This document shows positions 1 to 10,667 of a stretch of DNA of 64,000 nucleotides, piece after piece. Made by a program: the position numbers and the translations under genes. How positions within the stretch are numbered: position 1 is the stretch's first letter; every line of letters starts with the position of its first letter. The notes below the pieces were generated by a model that saw only the letters and a list, made by a program, of their open reading frames with translations, was not told the origin of the DNA and did not search any database. Source of the stretch: an uncultured Anaerobiospirillum sp. (GTDB taxonomy: Bacteria > Pseudomonadota > Gammaproteobacteria > Enterobacterales > Succinivibrionaceae); contig CALXNA010000013.1 of assembly GCA_944389615.1 (NCBI GenBank), forward strand, positions 1 to 64,000, in the 5' to 3' direction.

Positions 1-25
1 ATGTCTAAGCATCATCTCGGTATTG

Positions 26-77
26 CCGCTTTCATCCCTACGCTTACGCATAGGGAATTTCGCGGCATTTAGTTAAA
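26..77 (+). mobile_element. Right end of an IS200/IS605-like element
   Basis: This segment matches positions 62606-62656 closely. It has a hairpin of stem CCCTA/TAGGG around a 10-base loop, then a shared tail ending GCGGCATT-TAGTTAAA. In the second copy the stem is CCCCA/TGGGG, so the two copies differ by a paired, structure-preserving change. The sequence just after it is the middle of nhaA, so it marks a truncation point. Assignment to IS200/IS605 rests on the subterminal hairpin and on the lack of obvious terminal inverted repeats. The transposase, if any, lies outside the window. Confidence 0.6.
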
Positions 78-78
78 G

Positions 79-564
79 ACCATTGAGTCCGCCTCCGATC
101 ACGTCATCTCGCCTTTGCAGTCGATGGAAGATAAGCTCCACGTCGTGGTTAACTATGCCATCATGCCGCTCTTTGCCTTTGCCAATGCCGGTATCACCTT
201 AACCGGCAGCTCAGGCGCGAGCGTCGGTACCGTCACCTTTGCGGTACTCTTAGGCTTGGTCTTAGGAAAGTTCGTGGGTATCTTCCTCTTTACCTTCTTG
301 GCGGTAAAGAGCGGCTTGACCGCCCTGCCGGAGGGCGTAGCGTGGAAGCAGATTGCCGGTGTGGCGCTCTTGGGCGGTATCGGCTTCACCGTGGCCTTGT
401 TCATCGCCAACTTGTCCTTTGGTGCCACGGAGCCTGAGCTCCTCAACCAAGCCAAGCTCGGTATTCTCCTTGGCACCATCTGCGCCGGTATCTTGGGCTA
501 TATCGTGCTGCGCCTGACGCTCCCAAAGAGCTCAGCACAAGATCCCGATCTCTTAGCGCGCTAA
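79..564 (+). pseudogene. nhaA: NhaA Na+/H+ antiporter, 3' remnant
   Basis: About 160 codons of the C-terminal part of the NhaA sodium/proton antiporter, an inner-membrane protein that exchanges Na+ for H+. The recognisable blocks are the segment around SPLQSMEDKLH, IMPLFAFANAGI, a Gly-rich helix with LGLVLGKFVGIF, and LLGGIGFTVALFIANL, followed by a last hydrophobic helix. The reading frame is open right up to the mobile-element end at position 77, and the first half of the protein (about 220 residues) is missing. The gene was therefore cut by the element rather than simply starting late. A TTG at 115 could start a short peptide, but without the N-terminal helices it would not form an antiporter. 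Confidence 0.85.
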
Positions 565-766
565 GAGTTACGGCGTAGGTTGCTTTAAGGGGGATGGACG
601 GTCGTTTCATCTCTCTTCTGCTTTGGGGCGGGCGCTTGGTGCCTACTTGGCTTCAAGCCTGTGCTCGGGGCGGGCATAGCGCCGCTGAGTTGCCATCGGC
701 TGGTGGTCTGAGACGTGGGTAACGATCCTTGCCCGCAGCTTGTCGTTTGGACTCTCACCGTGGCGC

Positions 767-1612
767 TTATGGGCGCTGAGCCTCTGGGGCGCGTGGCATC
801 TGCTGCAGAATGTGAATCGGCACCGCGTAGGCTGGACGAGCTGGGGCGGCTACTTCAGCGCTTACTGCCGCAGTTTTGTCGCGGCCTTGGTCGGTTGCCG
901 GAGATTGGCTTGTGGTCGCCCGCTCAGACGCTGCGTCTTGCGCGGCGTTAGCGGTGCTGGCGGCTTGGTCGGTGGTCGCGGCGGGGATAGAGGCCTTGAA
1001 GGCGAGGCTAAACCAGAGTGCGGGGTTAGTCTTGATGGTGCGGTGCAGGCTTACCAAGTTGGCGCTGAAGTTGTTGGCAAAGCGCGGGTTAATGCTCTGA
1101 TTGGCCGTCAGGTAGCCATAAAACTGGCCCTTGGCGTCGATCACTACCGGCGGCTTAGCGGCATAGGGGTTCCAAGGACTGAGCTGCGACTTATCGTGGC
1201 CAAACTCGAAGAAGTCGCTCCAGATGCTGCGCGGGCTCAGCCGTGCGCCATAGGGGCCGTGATTATTCCAAAGAGAGATATGCATGTACGGGGCGCAGTT
1301 GAGGCAGCCTAAAAAGTCCTGATACTGGTCGCCGCCGTAGACTAAGAGCGGTGCCGCGCCGGAGCTGATGAGGGCCTTGAGCTCGGCGCGCTCTTGCTGG
1401 GGGTCAGGACGTAGGGCGCGCGGCAGTTGTGGGGCTTGCTCTTGCGCGCGGGCTTCCGCTGCCGCTTGAGCTTGGGCCGCTGCTTCATCTTGGGCCTGCT
1501 TGACCGGGTCGGGCGCGTAGCGCGGCCCTTCTAGCGTGTAGGCGCAGACGGGCAGGGCAAGGAGCATGGTGGTAAACAGCATGAAATAGGGGATGGAACG
1601 TAGAGACAGCAT
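767..1612 (-). CDS. Secreted conserved protein of unknown function
   Basis: A 281-residue protein with a cleavable signal peptide (hydrophobic residues 8-24, likely cleavage after VCA). An Ala/Gln-rich low-complexity stretch follows at about 40-65. The folded core at about 85-170 carries LGCLNCAPY, WNNHGPYG, SIWSDFFEFG, SPWNPYA, PPVVID and FYGYLTAN. This recurring S-x-W-N/YG pattern is found in a family of small exported proteins of unknown function. The C-terminal 80 residues are Ala/Thr-rich and probably disordered. The start is supported by GGAGAG three bases before the ATG. It is transcribed away from the oxidoreductase gene at 1907 and seems to be a single-gene unit. Confidence 0.7.
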   Translation of the reverse strand: MLSLRSIPYFMLFTTMLLALPVCAYTLEGPRYAPDPVKQAQDEAAAQAQAAAEARAQEQAPQLPRALRPDPQQERAELKALISSGAAPLLVYGGDQYQDFLGCLNCAPYMHISLWNNHGPYGARLSPRSIWSDFFEFGHDKSQLSPWNPYAAKPPVVIDAKGQFYGYLTANQSINPRFANNFSANLVSLHRTIKTNPALWFSLAFKASIPAATTDQAASTANAAQDAASERATTSQSPATDQGRDKTAAVSAEVAAPARPAYAVPIHILQQMPRAPEAQRP

Positions 1613-1906
1613 GGACTCTCCTGACCTGCGCTAACACGATTATGTTATTGTAGCGCGCCGCCCGCAGGCTTCAAAGTTGAGCGTTTGCTGGGGCGGAAAC
1701 GAGGCTTGCCGAGCAGATAGAGCCGAGCTGCGGGCAGGCGGAGCGGAGCTTAGGGCGCGTGCCATTTTGTGGCGTGACTTGGCTTTGGCGGTGCTTGGGA
1801 TTATGCTGAGCGCTAATGTCAGGGCTCGCAGCCGGTGGCTCGTGGGAACTGATCGCGTGCTTGAGACTCTAAAGGTAGTGTCAAGCTGGTTTCCTTGGGA
1901 GGAAAT

Positions 1907-3262
1907 ATGGTGTTAGGTAAGCTGCGTTTTGCGGTCGTGGGCACCGGTCATATTGCCAAGCAGCATGTGCAGGCCTTAATCTCGTGTGGCCAAGATTTGG
2001 TGGGCGTGTGCAACCGCCACTTGGATAAGGCCATGGAGTTCATGCAGAGCTTCTCCGGCTACGAAGAGGTCGCTCCGGCTGCGCCCGACCAAACGGTCTT
2101 CACCGATTTGGGCCTGATGCTCGATACGGTCAAGCCGGACGTGCTCTATGTCACCACCCCACACTTAACGCACGTGGATCTGGCCTGCCAAGCCGTACGG
2201 CGCGGCATTCATTGCATCATCGAAAAGCCGCTTGATATCAGCCTTGCTAAGGCGCAGTACCTCAAAGAAGAGGCCGCGCGCAACCACGTCTTGGTTTCGG
2301 TGATCGCCCAAAGCCGCTTTATGCGTCCATGCGCCCGTATCATCAATGCTATCGCCGATGGCAAGTTAGGCCACCCATCCTTTGGCCAAGTCTCAGTACT
2401 GGCTTGGCGCGATGAGGCCTACTATCGCTCTGGCGCTTGGCGCGGCACGTGGGCGGCCGAAGGCGGCGGCGTCTTGGTCAACCAGTCGGTGCACGAGCTC
2501 GACCTGCTCAGCGCCTTCTTAGGCGAGGTCGACCAAGTCTACGGCCAGTGGCGTAACGTCAATCACCCTTACATTGAGGTCGATGACACCGCCATGGCGG
2601 TCGTGACCTTCAAGTCGGGCGCTATCGCCAACATTGTGGTCTCCAATAGCGTCAACCCAGCCCAAGAGGCCTTTGTCCACATCACCGGCTCTAACGGCCA
2701 CACCGTGGGCATTAAGACCCACGCGGGTGTTGAGGCGAGCGCCGGTATTCGCCCTTCGAGCTTTAGGCCGGTCAACGACGTCTTCACCTTGATGACCCCT
2801 GAGCAGCTGGCGGACTACACCAAGAGCGATTATGAAGGGATCTCCGAGGAGTCGTGGTCGTATCACTTCTTTGCCGAGCAGGTTAAGGAAATGGTGCACG
2901 CCATTGAGAATCAGCGCAATGGCATGCAAGTCCACCTGAGCAATGACATCACCTCGGCTATGGGCTGCATGACCATCTTCAACGGCATCTACTTAAGCCA
3001 GAAGCTGGGTCGCCCAGTAACCCAAGAGGAGATCTTGGCCGACTCGATGGAGCAGTTGGTCAACCCAAGCACCAGCGCTCCAGCTGAGCCTGAGCCGATC
3101 ATCACGCCGCCTCCGGCTCCGGCCGCAGCTCCTGCTGCCTCGGCTGTGCCGACCGCCCCAGCGGAGGCTACAGAGACAGATACTACTGCTACGGCTGAGG
3201 CTACGGAGAGCGCTGCGACTGAGGCATCGTCGCCTGCGGCGGCGACAGCCGAGCAGGCATAG
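1907..3262 (+). CDS. Gfo/Idh/MocA-family oxidoreductase with Ala/Pro-rich tail
   Basis: A 451-residue NAD(P)-dependent dehydrogenase of the Gfo/Idh/MocA type, which oxidise sugars or cyclitols. The N-terminal Rossmann fold opens with FAVVGTGHIAKQH. The family motif EKPLDIS, whose lysine is catalytic, lies near residue 108, and HELDLL near residue 195 belongs to the catalytic core. The conserved fold ends near residue 375. The last 75 residues are almost all Ala, Pro, Thr and Glu, which is unusual for a cytosolic dehydrogenase and probably disordered. The ATG at 1907 is preferred over the TTG at 1895 because GGGAGG lies about five bases before it. The substrate cannot be named from sequence. 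Confidence 0.85.
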   Translation: MVLGKLRFAVVGTGHIAKQHVQALISCGQDLVGVCNRHLDKAMEFMQSFSGYEEVAPAAPDQTVFTDLGLMLDTVKPDVLYVTTPHLTHVDLACQAVRRGIHCIIEKPLDISLAKAQYLKEEAARNHVLVSVIAQSRFMRPCARIINAIADGKLGHPSFGQVSVLAWRDEAYYRSGAWRGTWAAEGGGVLVNQSVHELDLLSAFLGEVDQVYGQWRNVNHPYIEVDDTAMAVVTFKSGAIANIVVSNSVNPAQEAFVHITGSNGHTVGIKTHAGVEASAGIRPSSFRPVNDVFTLMTPEQLADYTKSDYEGISEESWSYHFFAEQVKEMVHAIENQRNGMQVHLSNDITSAMGCMTIFNGIYLSQKLGRPVTQEEILADSMEQLVNPSTSAPAEPEPIITPPPAPAAAPAASAVPTAPAEATETDTTATAEATESAATEASSPAAATAEQA

Positions 3263-3467
3263 GTCGTTTGAGTAGTGGTGGTGCAAAAGTGTGGTGCATT
3301 GTTGTGCAAGCGGGGGTGGCGGCGCCTTGGATTGGTGCAAATGACGCCAACGCTTGATCCAGCGCGGCAATCGCGGCACACTTAGGCCATCAGAAAGATT
3401 CAATCAAACCATGGCGCAGCGCGACGATTGCCGCTGTGCTGTGACTACGCTGACTTGGGAGCATTCC

Positions 3468-3518
3468 ATGTTCGTCTTAACCCTGAAGCTGGCTCTGTTA
3501 CTGCGACTTACGAGTTGA
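3468..3518 (+). CDS. leuL: leu operon leader peptide
   Basis: A 16-codon ORF reading MFVLTLKLALLLRLTS, with seven leucines, three of them consecutive. It has GGGAG about six bases before the ATG. It lies about 50 bases before a Rho-independent terminator and 260 bases before leuA, the standard arrangement for ribosome-mediated attenuation. Slow translation of the Leu codons when leucyl-tRNA is scarce would favour an antiterminator. The leucine run, ribosome site, terminator and downstream genes are seen directly; the regulatory mechanism is inferred from enteric leu operons. Confidence 0.85.
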   Translation: MFVLTLKLALLLRLTS

Positions 3519-3569
3519 CGGCTGGGGTGTATTTGCAAGCAGCGATTGTGTGCAATCGTTTAGGAAATA

Positions 3570-3598
3570 GGGCCCTAGCTTCACTAGAGCCCTTTTTT
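3570..3598 (+). terminator. leu attenuator terminator
   Basis: The stem GGGCCCTAG/CTAGAGCCC (one mismatch) closes a five-base loop and is followed directly by six T residues. It lies between leuL and leuA. A second small hairpin (GATTG/CAATC) just before it at 3543-3556 may take part in the alternative fold. There is no gene end nearby that would need a terminator, which supports an attenuator role. Confidence 0.85.
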
Positions 3599-3780
3599 AT
3601 TGGCGCTTGACAGCGCAGCACCTGTGCCGCACTACGGCGGCCGCTGAGGGCGCTGCGCGCAAGTCCTCTTACCAGAGGCAATGGGTGAGACTTACGGCCT
3701 ACCTGCCGTGAGGATTGACCTTGATCGTTACCGACGCTGGCACTGCGCTTGCGGTGGGCGCGCACATAAGGACGAGAACT

Positions 3781-5370
3781 ATGTCTAACAACGATAAGAA
3801 CCGAGTGATTGTGTTTGACACCACTTTGCGTGACGGCGAGCAGGCCCTGCTCCAATCGTTAAACGAGCGCCAGAAGTTGCAGATTGCCCTGATGTTAGAG
3901 CAGTTGGGCGTCGATGTGATCGAGGCGGGCTTCCCGATCTCCTCGCCGGGCGACTTCAATGCCGTCAAGCTCATCGGTGAATCGTTGAAGCGCTCCGTCG
4001 CCTGCGGCCTGTCGCGTGCCGTCGATAAGGACATCGACGCGGTGCGCGATGCCTTATGTCAATGCGAGCGCTATCGCATCCACACCTTCATCGCCACCTC
4101 CGACATCCACGTCCACGATAAGTTGCGCAAGAACTTTGATGACATCATCGCCATGGCCCAAAACGCCGTACGCCGCGCCCGCAACTACACCGATGACGTT
4201 GAGTTCTCGTGCGAAGACGCCGGCCGCACCCCGATTGACAACCTCTGCCGCATGGTCGAGTGCGCTATCGATGCCGGTGCCACCACGGTCAACATTCCAG
4301 ATACCGTGGGCTACACCATCCCAACCGAGTTTGGCGGCATCATCCACACCTTGTTTGAGCGCGTCCCGAACATCGATAAGGCTACCATCTCGGTGCACTG
4401 CCACAATGACTTAGGCATGGCCACCGGCAACACCTTGGTCGCCTTGCAAAATGGCGCGCGCCAAGTGGAGGTCTGCGTCAATGGCTTAGGCGAGCGTGCC
4501 GGTAACTGCTCGCTTGAGGAAGTGGCCATGGCCTTGCACACCCGCAAGGAGTACTTTAACGGCCTGTACACCAACATCGTCCCGACCAATATTGCCCGGG
4601 CCTCGCAGATGGTCGCCGGTATCTGCAATGAGAAGGTACCACCGCACAAGGCCATCGTCGGCTCGAATGCCTTCGCCCACAGCTCGGGCATTCACCAAGA
4701 TGGCGTCTTAAAGAACCGCAACACCTACGAGATCATCACCCCAGAGAGCGTGGGCTTTAAGGAAAATAACTTGCACATGACCGCCCGCTCGGGCCGCCAT
4801 ATGATCAAGTCGCGCCTCAATGCCTTGGGCTATAGCGATGACACCTTCAACTTGGACGAAGTTTACCGCCGCTTCTTAGAGCTGGCCGACCGCAAGGGCC
4901 AAGTCTTCGACTACGACTTAGAGGCGCTCTTGTTCTTGACCCACGATATGGAGGAGCAGACCCAGTTCGAGCTTGATAACTTGAACGTCGTCTGCGGCGG
5001 CTCCGGCGTCATCCCTACGGCTTCGGTACGCATGAAGATCGGCAACGAGACCTTTGTCGAGTCGGGTACCGGTGACGGCCCAGTCGATGCCGTCTTCAAC
5101 TGCATCACCCGCTTGACCAAGATCGACTGCAAGCTGGTCGACTACAACATCGCCGCTACCTCCGAGGGTATGAATGCCCAAGGTCAGGTCGACGTCGATG
5201 TCCTCTACAACGGCCGTAAGTACCACGGTAAGGGCTTGTCCACCGACATCATCGAGTCGTCGGCCTTGGCCTTAATTCATGCCTGCAACAGCATCTATCG
5301 CGCCCAGTTCATCGAAAAGCAGCGCCATGATGCCCCCGAAGGCGAGCACATCGACCCCCACGGGGTCTAA
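3781..5370 (+). CDS. leuA: 2-isopropylmalate synthase
   Basis: LeuA condenses acetyl-CoA with 2-oxoisovalerate to 2-isopropylmalate, the first committed step of leucine synthesis. The 529-residue length fits the long bacterial form. The TIM-barrel domain starts with [11 protein letters not shown], whose Asp binds the metal, and contains HCHNDLG and NGLGERAGN further on. SSGIHQDG lies at about 300, and the C-terminal regulatory domain (about 390-510) binds leucine in this family. ATG 3781 is chosen over an upstream in-frame TTG because AAGGA lies about eight bases before it and because homologues begin near this MSNNDK start. First structural gene of leuABCD. Confidence 0.97.
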   Translation: MSNNDKNRVIVFDTTLRDGEQALLQSLNERQKLQIALMLEQLGVDVIEAGFPISSPGDFNAVKLIGESLKRSVACGLSRAVDKDIDAVRDALCQCERYRIHTFIATSDIHVHDKLRKNFDDIIAMAQNAVRRARNYTDDVEFSCEDAGRTPIDNLCRMVECAIDAGATTVNIPDTVGYTIPTEFGGIIHTLFERVPNIDKATISVHCHNDLGMATGNTLVALQNGARQVEVCVNGLGERAGNCSLEEVAMALHTRKEYFNGLYTNIVPTNIARASQMVAGICNEKVPPHKAIVGSNAFAHSSGIHQDGVLKNRNTYEIITPESVGFKENNLHMTARSGRHMIKSRLNALGYSDDTFNLDEVYRRFLELADRKGQVFDYDLEALLFLTHDMEEQTQFELDNLNVVCGGSGVIPTASVRMKIGNETFVESGTGDGPVDAVFNCITRLTKIDCKLVDYNIAATSEGMNAQGQVDVDVLYNGRKYHGKGLSTDIIESSALALIHACNSIYRAQFIEKQRHDAPEGEHIDPHGV

Positions 5371-5421
5371 TCCTCGGGATCTTAGCAGGGCTTAGCCCCT
5401 GAAACCATTTTGTTAGACTAG

Positions 5422-6579
<1,158 letters not shown>

Positions 6580-6580
6580 G

Positions 6581-6631
6581 GCCCCGACCGCCCGGCCCCG
6601 GCCCCGACCGCCCGGCCCCGGCCCCGCCCCG
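6581..6631. repeat. 20-bp perfect tandem repeat between leuB and leuC
   Basis: The unit GCCCCGACCGCCCGGCCCCG occurs twice back to back (6581-6600 and 6601-6620), followed by a partial third unit. It starts immediately after the leuB stop codon. It is nearly all C and G on one strand. It may have arisen by slippage and may form structure in the leuBC transcript. Confidence 0.9.
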
Positions 6632-6725
6632 TTCGGCACAGGTTCGCTCTGTCCTGCCTAGCTGGGCCGCTACCGCTTACTTGAGGTGCTGCGCTGCGGC
6701 ACCTCCTTGAGAAAGATTTAGTCCT

Positions 6726-8156
6726 ATGGGTAAAACGCTTTACCAAAAGGTTTTTGACAGCCACATCGTCTATCAAGCAGAAGGCGAGGTGCCAACCTTA
6801 TACATCGACCGCCACTTAGTGCACGAAGTTACCTCACCGCAGGCCTTCTCGGGCCTTGAGATTGCGCATCGTCAATTGCGCCGCCCGGATTTGACCTTGG
6901 CCACCATGGATCACGACATCTCGACTCAAGAGAGCACCATTGAGGCCTGCAGCCCAATGGCGCAAGAGCAGATTCGTACCTTGATGGACAATACCAAGAA
7001 GTTTGGGGTACGCCTCTTTGGCCTCGGTGACCCGAACCAAGGTATCGTCCACATCATCGGCCCGCAAGTCGGCTTTACCTTGCCGGGCACGACCTTGGTG
7101 TGCGGCGATAGCCACACCGCCACCCACGGTGCCTTTGGTGCCTTAGCCTTTGGTATCGGCACCTCCGAGGTCGAGCATGTCATGGCCACCCAGACCTTAA
7201 AGCAAGGCCCGCTCAAGACCATGAAGATCTACTGCCATGGTCGCTTAAAGAAAGGCGTCTACGCCAAAGACCTCATCTTGTACATCATCGGCAAGCTCAC
7301 CACCGCCGGTGGTACCGGCTATGCCGTTGAGTTCTGCGGGCCGACCATTGAGCACCTCTCGATGGAAGGGCGCATGACCTTATCGAATATGGCCATCGAG
7401 TTTGGCGCCCCGGTTGGCATGATCGCCCCGGACGACGTCACCTTCGAGTACTTAAAGGGCCGCATGATGGCCCCACAAGGAGAGGACTGGGATAAGGCCG
7501 TCGCCTACTGGCGTACCTTGTACTCTGACCCCGATGCCCACTTTGATGCCGTAGTAGACATCGATGCGGCCAATATCGAGCCGCAGATCACCTACGGCAC
7601 CAACCCAGGCCAAGTCTGTGGCATCTCCAAGTCGATCCCGAAGGCCGATGCCATCAAGGATCCAGTGGTCAAGAAGAGCTTAGTTGATGCTCTGGCCTAT
7701 ATGGGCTTAGAGCAGGGCAAGAAGCTTGCAGGCGCGCGCATTGACGTGGCCTTCATCGGCTCGTGCACCAATGGCCGTATCGAGGACTTCCGCGCTGCCG
7801 CTGAGATCTTAAAGGGCCGCAAGATTGCCCCATGGGTACGGGCCTTAGCCGTACCGGGTTCGGTCTGGGTCAAGGAGCAAGCGGAGCGCGAAGGTCTCGA
7901 TCAGATCTTCAAGGATGCAGGTTTTGAGTGGCGTCTGCCGGGCTGCTCGATGTGTCTTGCCATGAATGATGACAAGGCCGGTGCTGGGCAGCGGGTTGCC
8001 TCGACCTCGAACCGCAACTTTGTCGGCCGTCAAGGCAAGGGCGCCCGTACCCACTTGATGAGCCCAGCCTCGGTGGCTGCCTGTGCCATCAAGGGCTGCT
8101 TATGTGATGTCCGTGACTTCTTAGATCACGACGCAGGCGAGAAGAGCGGCAACTAA
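6726..8156 (+). CDS. leuC: 3-isopropylmalate dehydratase large subunit
   Basis: LeuC with LeuD isomerises 2- to 3-isopropylmalate and uses a [4Fe-4S] cluster carried by LeuC. The 476-residue protein shows the aconitase-family blocks [28 protein letters not shown] (about 125-150) and IGSCTNGR (about 345), with cluster cysteines in SCTNG and in the [11 protein letters not shown] motif (about 405). The end carries [20 protein letters not shown]. Size and motif order are normal. It follows leuB by 146 bases, which include the tandem repeat, and precedes leuD by 11 bases. Confidence 0.97.
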   Translation: MGKTLYQKVFDSHIVYQAEGEVPTLYIDRHLVHEVTSPQAFSGLEIAHRQLRRPDLTLATMDHDISTQESTIEACSPMAQEQIRTLMDNTKKFGVRLFGLGDPNQGIVHIIGPQVGFTLPGTTLVCGDSHTATHGAFGALAFGIGTSEVEHVMATQTLKQGPLKTMKIYCHGRLKKGVYAKDLILYIIGKLTTAGGTGYAVEFCGPTIEHLSMEGRMTLSNMAIEFGAPVGMIAPDDVTFEYLKGRMMAPQGEDWDKAVAYWRTLYSDPDAHFDAVVDIDAANIEPQITYGTNPGQVCGISKSIPKADAIKDPVVKKSLVDALAYMGLEQGKKLAGARIDVAFIGSCTNGRIEDFRAAAEILKGRKIAPWVRALAVPGSVWVKEQAEREGLDQIFKDAGFEWRLPGCSMCLAMNDDKAGAGQRVASTSNRNFVGRQGKGARTHLMSPASVAACAIKGCLCDVRDFLDHDAGEKSGN

Positions 8157-8167
8157 GGGAGAGAGCC

Positions 8168-8779
8168 ATGGAAAAGTTCACTGTGCACACCGGCATTGCC
8201 GTGCCATTAAACTCGGCCAACATCGACACCGATCAGATCATCCCTAAGCAGTTCTTACTTGCCACCACGCGCAAGGGCTTTGGCAAGCACGCCTTCCACG
8301 ACTGGCGCTACTTAGACGATGCTGAGACCAAGTTAAACCCAGACTTCAACCTCAACAAGCCTGCCTACCAAGGCGCCTCGATCTTGGTCGCCCAAGACAA
8401 CTTCGGCAACGGCTCCTCGCGCGAGCACGCCCCATGGGCCTTGACCGACTTTGGCTTTAAGGCCGTGATCGCCCCGTCCTTTGCCAACATCTTCCACCAC
8501 AACGCCTTAGGCAATGGCTTGCTCACGGTCAAGTTGACCGCAGAGGAGGTCAACGAGCTTATCTCCTACCTTGAGGCCAACCCGGGCACCAAGGTTACGA
8601 TCAGCCTCGAGGAGATGTACGTCGAGTGCGCTGGTAAGCGCTACAGCTTCGACTTAGAGCCGTTCTACCGCCACTGTCTGTTAAACGGCCTTGACAACAT
8701 CGACCTGACCTTAGCGCACAACGACGCTATCAGCGCCTACGAGCAGCAGGCCTCCACCTTCATGGTGCACAAGGCCTAA
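8168..8779 (+). CDS. leuD: 3-isopropylmalate dehydratase small subunit
   Basis: LeuD supplies the swivel domain of the isopropylmalate isomerase. The 203-residue protein has the typical start ([27 protein letters not shown]), the [20 protein letters not shown] motif and ALGNGLL. GGGAGAG lies just before the ATG, 11 bases after leuC, so the two are translated from one message. It is the last gene of the leu operon and is followed by a long hairpin. Confidence 0.97.
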   Translation: MEKFTVHTGIAVPLNSANIDTDQIIPKQFLLATTRKGFGKHAFHDWRYLDDAETKLNPDFNLNKPAYQGASILVAQDNFGNGSSREHAPWALTDFGFKAVIAPSFANIFHHNALGNGLLTVKLTAEEVNELISYLEANPGTKVTISLEEMYVECAGKRYSFDLEPFYRHCLLNGLDNIDLTLAHNDAISAYEQQASTFMVHKA

Positions 8780-8852
8780 CGGCCTCACCGCCGCTACCGT
8801 CGCCTGTCGGCGGCTCCGCGGCAGCCTGCGCCTCACAGCTCCGGCCCCCTCG

Positions 8853-8894
8853 CGCCCAGAGCGGCCCGACTTGCAGTCGGGGCCGCTCTGGGCG
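8853..8894 (+). terminator. Long hairpin after leuD, likely operon terminator
   Basis: Arms starting CGCCCAGAGCGGCCC and ending GGGCCGCTCTGGGCG pair over about 15 bp, with four further pairs (GACT/AGTC) inside one bulge. It is 75 bases after the leuD stop. The T run is weak (TTG), so termination is likely but not certain. Confidence 0.6.
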
Positions 8895-8969
8895 TTGCCG
8901 TATCAGTGCAGAGCACTTTATGAGTAGCAAAGGAGCAGGAGACTTTGTCCTACACCCCCGCTAAGTGCT

Positions 8970-9700
8970 GCCCCATGGTTGTTAGGCCACTCTTATGGCG
9001 GCTGCGCTAGCCGCGCGCCGCGTCAGGTGTGGGCCACTTGGTGGGTCTCTAAGGAGCAGGAGATTTTTGCCTGCAAACCAGCTGCGGGCAGGCTTCAAGG
9101 GCACGATGAGTCTCAGGCAAGCTTTGCTGACTAGGTCGAGCCGCCAGTCAGGCCGCAGACTGAGGTATTGCCATAGTGGCCCCAATCCTTTCCCCCATAG
9201 AGACCAATACGGCCTGCCCGGAGCGTGAAACGGCAAGCGGCAAGCGCAGCCGCCATAAGAGTGGCCTAATAACCATGGGGCAGCCCGGGCGCTGGGGACT
9301 GGCGTTTCGGGCCGCAGGATGATGGAGTGCGGCAGTGGCCCCAATCCTTTTCCCATTAGAGCCCAAGCGGAACTGCCCAAGGCGTGAAGCGGCTAGCGGC
9401 GAGCGCAGCCGCTGCTAAAGTGGCCTAACAACCACGGGGCGGCCCGGGTGCTGGGGACTGGCGTTGCGGGACGCAGGCTGATGGATTGCAGCAGTGGCCC
9501 CACTCCTTCCCCATAGAGACCAATACGGCCTGCCCGAGGCATGAAACGGCAAGCGGCGAGCGTAGCCGCTGCTAAAGTGGCCTAACAACCGCGGGGCGGC
9601 CCGGGGGTTGGGGGTTAGCGCTGGGAATGGCCCGGGCGTTGGTTGGGTTGGGCGGGTGGGCCGCCGCAGTTGGGGCGGCGCTACCTGAAGAGCGAGCCAT
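8970..9700. repeat. GC-rich dispersed repeat, cluster A
   Basis: The gap between leuD and lldE holds about three tandem, diverged copies of a unit of roughly 160 bp, plus a partial copy at 8970-9060. Each unit, read on the minus strand, has a GGCCACTTTAGCAGCGGCTGCG-like hairpin block (stem GCGGC/GCCGC), then GCTTGCCGT, a CACGC block and a GGTCTCTATGGGG block. The 17-base core GCGGCTGCGCTAGCCGC at 8998-9014 is present unchanged in clusters B (48477) and C (61918). Many accidental ORFs run through it, but none has a good start or protein-like composition. Confidence 0.8.
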
Positions 9701-9843
9701 AGTGGCCGACGACCAACGCGGTAACTTGCGTTTGTTGCGGTTGGGAGCGGGAGCGCAAGATTGCGCAACTGAGCGTTGGTAAGGCAAGGGCGCCGTGGGT
9801 GCACAAGGATAGTGGCTTTGGTCTTGAGGCGTAGGGGCGTGCC

Positions 9844-9849
9844 TATAAT
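9844..9849 (+). promoter_or_regulatory. Consensus -10 box for the lactate operon
   Basis: A perfect TATAAT lies about 50 bases before the lldE ATG. No clear -35 box is seen at 17 bases; TTGAGG sits 14 bases upstream. Confidence 0.5.
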
Positions 9850-9896
9850 GACGCAAATTATGCCCCACCCCCTTTGTGAGGATATTGCACGAACCT

Positions 9897-10667
9897 ATGG
9901 AGCCTCAAGTTAACTTCTTTGCCACCTGCATGGGCGTGAGCGCGCTGCCGGATGCGGCCTTAAGCGCGGTCAAGCTGCTGACCCATTGTGGCGTCAAGGT
10001 GATCTTTAAGCAAGATCAAACCTGCTGCGGTCAACCGGCCTACAATACCGGCTTTGTCGAGGAAGCGCGCCGTATTGCCCGCTATAACATGGAGCTGTTC
10101 TCTGACAACGACTATCCCATCGTGGTGCCGTCAGGCTCGTGCGCAGGCATGATGAGCCGCGAGTACGCCGAGCTCTTTGCTGATGCTGACGCTGATACTA
10201 AGGCGCAGGTGGCAGCCTTTGGCGCGCGCGTGCTCGACTTGTCGCAGTATTTGGTCGAGGTGCTCAAGGTCAAGCTGGTTGACCGCGGCGCCCCGCTCAA
10301 GGCGACCTTCCATGTGAGTTGCCACTCGCTGCGCGTGCAGCACTGCGTGCCGACGCAAAAGGCGCTGTTGCAGGCTCTGGCCAATGTGGAGTACGTGCCG
10401 CTGCCGTTTGAAGAGGAGTGCTGCGGCTTTGGCGGCACCTTCTCGGTGCTTGAGCCGGAGCTCTCGGCGGCTATGGTGCAAGATAAGATTCGCCATATCA
10501 AGGAGACCGGCGTGCAGGTGGTGATTGCCGCCGACCATGGCTGCATCCTCAATATCAGCACCGCCTTGCGCAAGCAAGGTCTTGATGATATCAAGGTCTA
10601 CTCGCTCTACGATTTCATCTGGCAGCGCATCAATGCCATCCCCAGCCGCAAGGAGGTGCGCCCATGA
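9897..10667 (+). CDS. lldE: L-lactate oxidation Fe-S protein LldE/LutA
   Basis: Subunit of the three-part, flavin-independent L-lactate dehydrogenase (LldEFG/LutABC), which oxidises lactate to pyruvate. It has two cysteine-rich CCG domains: TCCGQPAYNTGF near residue 45 and CCGFGGTFSV near residue 185, with further cysteines in SCHSLRVQHC. The 256-residue length is normal. Homologues begin close to this Met, so ATG 9897 is chosen. The ribosome site GAGGAT is about 15 bases away, and an in-frame GTG at 9876 or TTG at 9885 is possible. The stop overlaps the next start (ATGA), indicating translational coupling. Confidence 0.93.
   Translation: MEPQVNFFATCMGVSALPDAALSAVKLLTHCGVKVIFKQDQTCCGQPAYNTGFVEEARRIARYNMELFSDNDYPIVVPSGSCAGMMSREYAELFADADADTKAQVAAFGARVLDLSQYLVEVLKVKLVDRGAPLKATFHVSCHSLRVQHCVPTQKALLQALANVEYVPLPFEEECCGFGGTFSVLEPELSAAMVQDKIRHIKETGVQVVIAADHGCILNISTALRKQGLDDIKVYSLYDFIWQRINAIPSRKEVRP

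Noticed and set aside
3715..3780. Upstream in-frame extension of leuA from TTG 3715
   Set aside because: The extra residues do not look like LeuA and the ATG at 3781 has the better ribosome site.
8982..9868. Several ORFs of 70-130 codons in repeat cluster A
   Set aside because: They follow the repeat units in changing frames, have odd Pro/Arg/Trp-rich composition and lack start signals.
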